From Naganishia liquefaciens (taxonomy: Eukaryota > Basidiomycota > Tremellomycetes > Filobasidiales > Filobasidiaceae): 64,000 nucleotides of DNA. Shown piece by piece: positions 24,654 through 33,210 of this stretch. Location of the stretch: NCBI GenBank assembly GCA_013423385.1, contig BLZA01000021.1:1054001-1118000 (forward strand), given 5' to 3'. Position numbers and translations under genes: made by a program. The notes under the pieces are model-generated. The model saw nothing but the letters and a program-made list of their open reading frames with translations. It searched no databases and was not told where the DNA came from. The first letter of the stretch is position 1, and every line of letters begins with the position of its first letter.

Positions 24654-26284
24654 TCATTCCTTGACAATTTCGCTGGACTCTCTCATCGCATACCCAGTCC
24701 ACGACTGCGGGACGGCGAATGATAAGTCTCCAATGTCTGGGATCTGGCGAGAACCAACTGACCTCATCGTAAAGCGCCAAATTATCCAGCAATCCCTGCC
24801 CCTCTGCCGCCGCCACGAGCCGCATCGCCCAAATCCCCACAGCGGCCGTCATCCCGCTTCCACAGCTCCACGTGACGCCCCTCTGTCCACGTTGAATCTC
24901 GGCCCACCGTTGTCGCCCGACAGCAAGCTCCTCGGCCGTCAACCCTCCATCAGCTATAGCGAGGTCAAGCGATGCCCGCGGGGAAGCGAGCGCACGGACG
25001 ATGACCTCTCGGAGCTGCTCGATGGGCAGGAACGTCGTGTAGGATTTCGTGCCGTCGGCGGAGGTAGGCGAGAGGAGCGCGGTAAAGGGTAGGGAAAGCG
25101 CGTGCGGCATGTGGCCCGAGGAAATACCGGGGCGGGGTTCGGGTGCCGCGCCGGACCATCTGGCGGATTGGGCATTTTTAGCCTTGGGTGAATGAACGCG
25201 ACAGGAAGGAACTTGCCGTTCTCGGCTGCGCGCGTCTAGGACGAGGTCGGCCGTGTCCGCTTCAATGTCCTGTTTAGCGTTTTCGGCGACTTGCTCGTAC
25301 GCTGTTTTCGGGCGGTGAGATTCGATGAGCGAGGATAGGTTTTCCCTCGCGCCAGGAATAAACATACTCTTGACGTGCGACCGTTTGAACGACGGTACCG
25401 GGTATTCAGACTAGCCCGCATTCCGCATTTCAGCATTCCTTTGAATCCTGCTCGCATCGCGCAGGCCGGCCTACCTGTTGAGTCACCCCTGCCTGTTTCA
25501 TTCCCTCCTCTTCCGACGCCAGTGGCTGCTCATCCAATGGAAAGCCCTCGACTCGGTACCGAGGTAGACCACCATCGAGGACCGATACCTTTTCATGGTT
25601 CATCGCCTGGTGGTGCAGTTGGAGCCGATGTTGCGAGGGGGCGACCTAGCAGCGCGGGGAAGGAAAGACGTACGGTGAATGTGAAAGCGCCTCGAGGTGC
25701 CGAAAAGATACCGAGCGAGTCGTACACGACGACATGATCCGTCGGCTTGATTCCGAGTTTTGCTACGAAAGGCCGGGAAAACAAAAACCCGGATCAGCGT
25801 CGTATACAGAAGACGACGGCGGGGGAAGAGGGGGTCGCCGCTTACAACACGCCTCGGCAAACCGTCTCGGTCCAGGCAACATATGCCCCAGCCCCAATAT
25901 ATTCTCCGCCAGTTCACTCACACGCCACGCCTCGGGCTCATCCTCTGCCCGCGCACTCGCCTCGGCGGTCTTGGGATTCGCAATCCTGTCGAGATCCCAT
26001 CGCAGCGCGCCCGGGATACGCGGACCGGCAAGGTACTCGGGCGTCGGCTTCCGTGCCGAGTTGGGCATGTGCCAGGAGACATCGAGGACTTTTGTTGTTG
26101 CCTGTGTGCGCGATGAACGGGAATCGGGCGTGAGATGTGCATGGGACGTGGCTTTGGCGGGAAGACGCACCTTGGGGAGGTTGACGAGGTCTGTGGGGTT
26201 GATGAGGAGAGGCACGGTTGCTGCTGTGCGGGCGGGCGAGATGGCTCGTTTGGCTGTGGATGCGATGGAGGCGAGGGCGGACAT
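24654..26284 (-). CDS. Two-domain rhodanese: 3-mercaptopyruvate/thiosulfate sulfurtransferase (Tum1 type)
   Basis: Transfers sulfur from mercaptopyruvate via a catalytic cysteine persulfide; the yeast Tum1 feeds sulfur to tRNA thiolation. Start ATG at 26284 gives a basic, serine-rich leader (possible mitochondrial targeting). Domain 1: KVLDVSWHMPNSARKPTPEY, IPGALRWDLDRIANP, LGLGHMLPGPRRFAE, then IKPTDHVVVYDSLGIFSAPR and HEKVSVLDGGLPRYRVEG. Domain 2: ADLVLDARSRER, APEPRPGISSGHMPHALSLP and the active loop CGSGMTAAV. The last intron (GTCAGT...CGCAG) joins LALYDE to SWTGYAMRESSEIVKE, giving the family's YD.SW ending. A 57-nt segment at 25160-25216 has no stop codon and fits best as a GC-AG intron, since removing it restores the ordinary spacing between DARSRER and the PEPRPG block. 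Confidence 0.9.
25160..25216 (-). other. Predicted GC-AG intron in the sulfurtransferase gene
   Basis: Begins GCAAGT and ends CCGCCAG on the minus strand, with a GGCTAAAA branch-like motif. Its length is a multiple of three and it has no in-frame stop, so retention would insert 19 residues at the start of the second rhodanese domain. Excision gives RER-W-SGAAPEPRPG, the normal family spacing. Confidence 0.7.
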
Positions 26285-26514
26285 GGTGGACGGGATGGGA
26301 TGGGATGGGATGGGATGGGATGGGATGGGATGGGGGGGATGCTTTGTGTCATCAGCATCATAATGCTTTGAAGCAGACAAGTCCCAGCCAGACGCACACG
26401 GGGATGAGTCATGTGCGATCGAGCGCGGAAGCAGATCAACAAGGACATGAAACCGGCGGGCCAGAGAAGCCAAAAGCGAGGGCGACAAGTCAAAGACGCG
26501 GACGGATCATTATT
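26285..26514. promoter_or_regulatory. Shared divergent promoter, sulfurtransferase / CCDC43-like gene
   Basis: 230 bp between two divergent start codons, so both promoters must fit here together with a pentanucleotide repeat that abuts the sulfurtransferase start. Confidence 0.55.
26292..26331 (+). repeat. Pentanucleotide microsatellite (GGGAT)8
   Basis: Eight perfect copies of gggat followed by a run of G. On the minus strand it is (ATCCC)8 and ends only seven bases upstream of the sulfurtransferase ATG, so it lies in the 5' UTR or core promoter. Confidence 0.95.
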
Positions 26515-27601
26515 ATGGCTACATTATCGCCGTCTCTCGAGGACTACATCACCGAAAGATTCACAGCGCTCAAGCTGGAGATTCCCGCCGATGATGTGAG
26601 TACGGTGATCCCGCGCGCGACACACGTAAAGACGCTTGACTTTTTTGTGCGTCATTGACAGGTGGAATACATTGCCCGTCTCGTGGAAGAGGAAGAGCTC
26701 GAGGAGATGGACAAGAAGGAAGGCGTGAGAGGAATGATCGAGGGGTATATCACGGCAAGTCGGGCTAACTCAGGACTGCCTACCTGATTACACGGCTGAT
26801 GAACCGTGAACAGGAAGACATGATCGCGCATGAACCGATCGAGGGGCAAGAGATATCAGGCATCAACCATGCCATCGACCAAGTGCTCGAACACTGGCAA
26901 AACCTCCGTGCAGCTCAACTCGCCGAATCCTCAGCCGCTGCCGCTGCCGCCTCGGATGCCGACTCCTCGGATACCGACTCGGAGGAAACCAATCAACCGG
27001 GCGAACTCACCCGGGGTCAAAAATCCCGTAAAGCGCTACTAGACAGCTTGACCCCCGACGAACTCGCCGCGGCCCAAAAACGCGCACTGTTGGCGCAGTA
27101 TGGGTACGTCGAGGAAGATGGGTACGAGGGCGGGGAGAGTGGGATGGGCGGGTCGACGTTGAGAAAGCGCGAGGAGGAAAAGGAGGCGGCGGAGCGGAGG
27201 GCGTTGATTGACAAGGCGATTCGAGAAGAGGGGCGCCGGAAGCGGAAGAGTAAGCGGGCAAAGGAGCAAGGTGAGAGGGTGTGGTCCGGGCGGGGCGATG
27301 CGTCTGCCCCCTTGGCGCTGACAATTCTCGTCGCAAAAAAGTCGACCTGATGGCGCCCAACTTGAACAAGGCCAAGGTCCAGGCCAAGGCCCAAATGGCC
27401 CGTGATTCCGCCAAGATGGAAGCCAACTTTAAAAAGGAACGGGATAGGGCCGCATTGGAGAAACAACGGTGAGCGAGACGGCGTTCCGGCCGAGGTGGGG
27501 GCTGCGGGGGCTGACGACCGGTTCTGTCGCCCAGGGCGGATCAGGCGCGTGCAAAGGCCGAGAAGCAGAAAAAGGCGCAAAAGGGGGAACGGAGGGCATG
27601 A
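26515..27601 (+). CDS. CCDC43-like coiled-coil protein
   Basis: Small conserved eukaryotic protein with no firmly established function. The N-terminus (MATLSPSLEDYITERFTAL) and next exons (VEYIARLVEEEELEEMDKKE, GVRGMIEGYIT) form the conserved helical domain of the CCDC43 family. After an acidic low-complexity stretch (SDADSSDTDSEE) come long charged helices (EEEKEAAERRALIDKAIREE, KRKSKRAKEQ), then DLMAPNLNKAKVQAKAQMAR and a lysine-rich end reading EKQKKAQKGERRA. Four introns; the start ATG lies in a purine/AT-rich context. The protein is about 250 residues, similar to animal homologues. Divergent from the sulfurtransferase gene. Family assignment rests on the N-terminal domain plus the helical tail with its NLNK..V...A motif. 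Confidence 0.78.
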
Positions 27602-28290
27602 GCCGTGGAAGAGGGGGAAAGGGGGGGTGGGGGTGGGGTGAGGAGGCGTAACGTCGAGGGCTTTGGCGATGATGCACGGATTGACGGATCCGTCGCGGAT
27701 GGATGGTTGCTCACGGGGATCCTCGGTATCGACAATTGACAAGGGAGGCATATCATGTCGCGCGCGCGTACGAGCGTCTCTACGATAGCATTAATCGCAA
27801 ATTCCGACTCTACCTAGGGTACGAAGAGTCGACATGTATGTCGGCGCTCCTGTCTTGCACGCCATCGAGCTTGCCCCGCCCACATACAGCCAGCTACGTG
27901 TGTAGTCCGCGCTCTCCTCTCCCTCGAGCGCACATGCTTATCTAGCCCGAAAGCCAAGCCCGCGCCCGCACGCGCCCATCTGCATCCGCCCCACCGCCCG
28001 GCCCCCTCGTCTGGCTGCCGGCGGGAAGTCGCGCTCACGTGAGGCGGTGACAGAACCCTGCGATTGGGCGAGAGTATGTTTTCCTGGGGCGCGCGCGCGC
28101 TCGCTCATTATTCATTCCGTGAGGAGCGAGCGAGCTGATCGGGGCTGACGCGCGGGGACTGGGCGTGCACCTTTTCAGTTTGGATTATACTCGGGGGTTA
28201 TCATTCAACGTCTCGTCGTCGTCGTCGTCGTCGTTCTCGTTGCAGTTTCATCCTCACAAACAAACTCACTCAACGCGCATTCACTCCACG
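27602..28290. promoter_or_regulatory. Upstream region of the pyruvate kinase gene
   Basis: 689 bp, GC-rich with alternating GC tracts (gcgcgcgcgc at 28091). A short inverted repeat, gctcgctc at 28099-28106 and gagcgagc at 28124-28131, flanks attattcattccgtgag. The last 100 bp are pyrimidine-rich, as is common before highly expressed fungal genes. No gene seen in it. Confidence 0.5.
28213..28233 (+). repeat. Trinucleotide repeat (TCG)7 in the pyruvate kinase 5' leader
   Basis: Seven perfect tcg copies about 57 bp before the ATG, probably in the 5' UTR. Confidence 0.9.
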
Positions 28291-30612
28291 ATGGTCGTCA
28301 CCAAGCAAGTCTCGTCCCAGCTCGAATGGCTGTCGACGCTTTCCACTTCGTTCAACGCCATGGACGAGGACGAAAAGTACTTGCGAAAGGTGAGTCGTCG
28401 TTTGGCGTCCCGTCTGGTCTGTCGGTGTAGCTTGTACGGCTTGGAGAAGAGAGACGGCATCGTGTGCTGTGCCGCAGGTTCAAAGGAGGTCCTGCAAAAA
28501 GGAACACCTCCGCGCCGCGGAGACTTGGGGTCTCTGTCGGATCTCGAATTTACTGGACCTTGGGTTCTCGACGCCAGTGTAGACAATGTGAAGCAGAGGC
28601 AGGCTCAGGGGCCGTGTTGTTGCGCGGACGCAGTCGCCCAGTCATTTTTTGGACCTCAAGTATTGCGTCAAAGGGACAAGTTGATGTTGGAATGTACACC
28701 ATGATCCGCATGCACGTTGCTCGGGATTGTCATGTTCTCGCCGCGCGACTTTGAACAAGACCTGCAGGCTAATCTTCACCCGAACAGACCAGCATCATCG
28801 CCACCATTGGTCCCAAGACCAACACCGTTGAAAAGCTGTCGCAGTTGCGAGATGCCGGTATGAACATTGGTAAGTGCCTCAAACTGCCACGCATCGCAAA
28901 CTCTGCTCATCAATACCCCTGGATCGTCTAGTGCGAATGAACTTTTCCCACGGATCGTACGAATACCACCAGTCTGTGATTGACAACACCCGAAAGGCCG
29001 TCGCTGCCAACCCCAAGGGTCGACCCTTGGCCATCGCCTTGGACACCAAGGGCCCCGAGATCCGAACCGGTCTGATGAAGAACGACACCGAGGTCAAGAT
29101 CACCGCCGGCCACGAATTCTACGTCACTACGGACCCCAAGTACGCCGAAGCTTGTGACGGTGAATACATGTACGTCGACTATGCCAACATCACCAAGGTC
29201 ACCGCGCCCGGTCGATTGATCTACGTCGACGACGGAATCTTGTCCCTGCAAGTCATCGCCATCGAGGGTGACCACGTTCGAGTCAAGTGTCTCAACAACG
29301 GTACCCTTTCCTCGCGCAAGGGTGTCAACTTGCCCAAGACCCCGGTCGACTTGCCCGCCTTGTCCGAAAAGGACAAGAAGGATCTCGCATTCGGTGTCAA
29401 GAACGGCGTCGACATGATCTTTGCGTCGTTTATCCGACGGGCCGAGGACGTGATCGAGATCCGAAAGGTTCTCGGTCCCGAGGGTGCCAAGATCAAGATT
29501 ATCGTCAAGATTGAAAACGAGCAGGGTGTCGTCAACTTTGACGAAATCTTGAAGGAGACGGACGGTGTCATGGTCGCCCGAGGTGATTTGGGTATCGAGA
29601 TCCCCGCCAGTCAGGTCTTCATGGCCCAAAAGATGATGATTGCCAAGTGCAACGTCGCCGGAAAGCCCGTCATCTGTGCCACCCAGATGCTCGAGTCCAT
29701 GACAGTGAGTCCTCCAGGGCGCTTACCAGCATCCGGTCCAAAAAATGCTAAATCGCGCGCGCCCGTCCTCTAGTATAACCCTCGACCGACCCGAGCCGAA
29801 GTCTCCGACGTCGCCAACGCCGTCCTCGACGGTGCGGACTGTGTCATGTTGTCTGGTGAGACCGCCAAGGGCAACTACCCGCTCGAGGCCGTCCGCATGA
29901 TGGCCGAGACCGCTTTCCTCGCCGAATCCGCCATTTGCTACCCGCCTCAGTTTGATCAGCTCAGGCAGCTGACCCCGCGACCGACCGAGACGGCCGAGAC
30001 CTTGGCCTTGGCTGGTGTTGCCGCTTCGCTTGAACAGGATGCTGGTGCCATCATTGTCTTGTCGACCAGGTGAGTCCTCGATGAATTGCCTTGCGTTGAT
30101 CCGGTCGGGCGGTGCTGATCTTCCTGGTAGTGGTACCACCGCTCGACTGCTGTCCAAGTACCGACCGCAGTGCCCCATCATCTGTGGTAAGTTTGAGCGA
30201 CTCTGCAGTACATGTCTACATCAAGCTGATTGACTCTTGATTGCTCGCACCACAGTCACTCGAGACGAGTTCACCGCTCGACAGTGCCACTTGAACCGAG
30301 GTGTCTACCCCGTTCACTACCCCGAACCTCGAGGAATCCCTACCGCCCAGTGGCAGATCGACGTCGACAACCGAATCAGGTATGGATTGAAGAACGCCTT
30401 GGACATGGGTATCATCAGGCCCAACCAGACCGTTATCGCCGTTCAAGGCTGGAAGGGCGGTCTGGGTCACACCAACACCCTGCGAATCTTGTCGTAAGTT
30501 GTTTTCCAACATGTGTGAAGCGGATGGATGGCTGATCGACACTGCGTTCTTCAGCGTCCCTGACAACGAGACCGACTTGACTCTGCACCCGATCGACCGA
30601 GAGAGCAACTAA
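28291..30612 (+). CDS. Pyruvate kinase
   Basis: Last step of glycolysis: phosphoenolpyruvate + ADP to pyruvate + ATP, cytosolic. Start ATG follows a pyrimidine-rich leader ([18 protein letters not shown]). Conserved blocks are all present: [80 protein letters not shown] (active-site Lys), [26 protein letters not shown] spliced to [34 protein letters not shown], and a C-terminal domain ending [18 protein letters not shown]. Intron 1 is 398 nt (28390-28787), several times longer than the others. Codon use is strongly biased; by my count 23 of 29 Arg codons are CGA, as expected for one of the most expressed genes, with CGA the favoured codon here. Confidence 0.98.
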
Positions 30613-31235
30613 GCTTTCGTCTGCTCGAACCGGTGTGGCAAAAGATCGTGCCATTGAAAAACCAACCAACCCATAGAATTTGTCCGTATGCCGTGTCTCG
30701 TTTTCCCGATTTGTTTGTACTAGGTAGATGTTGATAACGCGAATGCGTGTTAAGACGCGAACGTTTCCTTTGAAGACTGATCAGTCCTTTTGGCGATGAG
30801 ACAAAGTGGTTCATACGGTCTGATTGCTGGACCAGTGAAGGTTGAACCTCCTGTTGGCTGTTGAGATATCCATCAATCAAGAAGACCGCGATTCGAGGGA
30901 TCGGAATCTCGGTCCGAATGCTCAGAGGACGGAAGCAATTCGGTAATTAATTCGGCAGGAGAACACAGCCAAACCGAGACTCCACCGTCGTTCCGTCGGT
31001 GTCCTGAGGGGGGACTTTTTGAAGCGATGAAGGGATCCTTGTCCTCGTCTTCCGCCTTAATAATGCTGCATCAGCTTTGCCTGTCCATCAAGATTACAAA
31101 AGATTCATAAAATAAGAAGGGCTGGTATCGAAATGCGGGCTGCGAAACGAATCCCTGGAGTTCCGTTCGTTAACGCCGGCTCACCTCGTCATCGGGAACG
31201 ACTTTGACAACGTTAGAATACCAGTACTGGCCCCA
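30613..31235. other. Intergenic region after pyruvate kinase
   Basis: 623 bp; should hold the pyruvate kinase 3' UTR and the promoter of the lipase-like gene. I see no gene, RNA or repeat. Confidence 0.4.
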
Positions 31236-32337
31236 ATGTCTCGACATGAACGTCAAATCCAGAGATCCAACCAGAAAAAGAAGCTAGCTGTGGAGAACCC
31301 AAACGGCGTCCAAATCCTACGATGGCTGTCCCATATCGCCGGATTCCGGATCCTCAGGATGTCGCCGGATAAGCAGTCCCTCAAGACGGCCGCGACACTC
31401 GTGGAGACTTCCGTCGCAGACCTGGACGACATCTACACCGCTGCGCGCTTCTCGAATAGCTTGGCCTACTTTCTCCCCATGCCTGATACGATTGCAACGC
31501 TGGAACAAGAACTCGGCGAAAAAGTCGATGCGGCTGTTCCCCTCAACACGGGCCTATCTGTGGGAAGAAAAGCCGTCCAGTTTCGGTACAGAACCGTCAT
31601 CGTTCTGGCATTTGAAGCGACCAAGCCCGACGAGATGATGAAAAATGCGTGGTCGCATGCAAAGGACAAAAAGTGGAGTTTGCCGTATGCGCGATACGTG
31701 GACGGGCGTCAGGTGCATTCGTTTTATCTCGACATGTGGCTCGGGATGCGGTCGGCGGCGCTTGCCGCGATATCGGAGAGTGTTTTGGCGATGGAGAGGC
31801 TCGGTCAGGTGCCGTCTCGGATTCTCGTTACGGGGCATTCTATGGGTGGCGGGATCAGCACGTGAGTTAGCGGCGGGCGTGCGCGTCAATGCTCATTCGC
31901 TGATTGGAGGTTTACCACCCAGACTAGCCATCATGAATATCGTTGAATACTTGCGGAGCACATTCGGTTCGCAGAGTCCGAATGTCGCGTCATGGGCACG
32001 GGACGACCAACTCGGCGCCCTGCTTCGCCACATTACGTTTGCCGAGTTCGGCGCATCCGGTAAAGAATACAACCTACATCTCAACCAATTCTACGAGCGT
32101 TACAGCATCCCTGCATGGGATTTCGTCCATCCACACGATTTCACGTCCCGCTTACATTTGCCATTCCTTCGTGCGCCGCGGGGTCATCGGTACGTGCTGC
32201 CGGATCCGGCGGTGAGGCCGTTTGAGAGGGAGTATGCGGCGGGGCGACATGACATGCCTGGGTATATGAAGTCGATGGAGTGGTTGAGGGATAATCCGAG
32301 AAAGTTGCGCTCAATGTATCAATATGGCAAAATATGA
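31236..32337 (+). CDS. Class 3 lipase-like alpha/beta hydrolase
   Basis: Probably an intracellular acylglycerol or phospholipid hydrolase; no signal peptide is visible (MSRHERQIQRSNQKKK). The fold order fits lipase_3: strand FRYRTVIVLAFEATKPDE, lid/aspartate region with VHSFYLDMWLGMRS, then RILVTGHSMGGG with the nucleophile Ser. One intron (31862-31922) joins GIST to LAIMNIVEYLRSTFG. A plausible catalytic Asp lies in FVHPHDFTSRLHLP and the His in RGHRYVLPDP, the spacing seen in class 3 lipases. The usual FRGT after the second strand is FEAT here, so the oxyanion region is atypical. It ends MYQYGKI; a further 3' exon cannot be excluded because an open frame overlaps the stop. Substrate unknown. 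Confidence 0.7.
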
Positions 32338-32917
32338 CGATATCGAGAAGCCGAGAGCTCAAGAGCGCATGATCGGGTACTGGAGAATTGAGACGCTGAT
32401 ATGGCCCCATACAGAATGGCAGCGCACCCCGCTTCCCAACGGCTTGACGATCAGCACCGTATTGAGGGTCGTCGGCTATGTATCCATGGCGAAGAGATAC
32501 CGACTTGCCGTCGTCCAAGCGGCGCGAGTGTTACATTCTACAAACATGGTCAGCGTGCATTATAATTACGCCGACCAAAACGCCACGATGCCACATGGAA
32601 AGCACTGGAGACCTCTCTTGGCAACGACAAGGGACCTGTACATCCCGACGACGAGGCCAAGCGGGCGAGGTCTTGAGGACTATTCAGAGATCCTAAAGTG
32701 CGTTTTTGACGATCGCTTTCTCGCTCGTGTGTTCGAATCAAATATAAGGGACTTGTCAAGGACGAAAAGGTCTGATGGATCAGGTCGCAGCTTTGGATGC
32801 TGTGCATCTCGAGTATTGTCTGCCGTCGAGAACTGGGGAACGCCAGGTGCAGTAGGGGAAGTGGGATTGAGCGCGGTGTCCATCACCGGTGGCACGGCCA
32901 CCGCTACAGGGATATAG
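32324..32917 (+). CDS. Unassigned open frame overlapping the lipase stop
   Basis: 197 codons starting at an ATG that overlaps the last 14 bases of the lipase frame. No domain recognised; residues are mixed with no signal peptide and no clear membrane segment. It may be lipase 3' UTR, an extra exon set, or a real small gene. In the other plus frame a plausible protein end (DKGPVHPDDEAKRARS before a stop at about 32667) is also visible, so this locus is poorly resolved. Confidence 0.2.
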   Translation: MAKYDDIEKPRAQERMIGYWRIETLIWPHTEWQRTPLPNGLTISTVLRVVGYVSMAKRYRLAVVQAARVLHSTNMVSVHYNYADQNATMPHGKHWRPLLATTRDLYIPTTRPSGRGLEDYSEILKCVFDDRFLARVFESNIRDLSRTKRSDGSGRSFGCCASRVLSAVENWGTPGAVGEVGLSAVSITGGTATATGI

Positions 32918-33210
32918 GGGAATTCATTCGGCATGGATATATGTACGGGATGGTGGCGGCCCTTAACGCAAGCGGTGTATATACGGTTCAGGATAGTCAC
33001 ATCTTGTGAGTGAACATGCTGCCTTTGTGAACCCATCATGGCCGCGGAATAATTGAATGCGCGGTGCGGCGCGGTGTGCGATCGAGAGCCACGTCAGGTC
33101 AGCCGATGATAGCTCGTCCTTTATTTCAGCCAACAAACTGGTCAGGCAGGTGGCGGCGAACAGCACTCCAGCACACCACCACCACCACCACCATCACCAC
33201 CACCACCACC
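32918..33210. other. Intergenic region upstream of the Gyp7-like gene
   Basis: About 290 bp with no recognised gene; ends in an (ACC)n tract that abuts the Gyp7-like start codon. Confidence 0.4.
33175..33210 (+). repeat. Trinucleotide repeat (ACC)12, one interruption
   Basis: Twelve triplets of acc, one changed to atc, end at the base before the Gyp7-like ATG, so the repeat forms the immediate 5' leader. Confidence 0.95.

Noticed and set aside
25734-26488. Long overlapping plus-strand open frames over the sulfurtransferase gene
   Set aside because: They are GC-rich shadows; the minus strand gives clear rhodanese motifs in order.
28928-29629. 233-codon minus-strand frame inside pyruvate kinase
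   Set aside because: Antisense of strongly codon-biased coding sequence, a known cause of spurious long frames.
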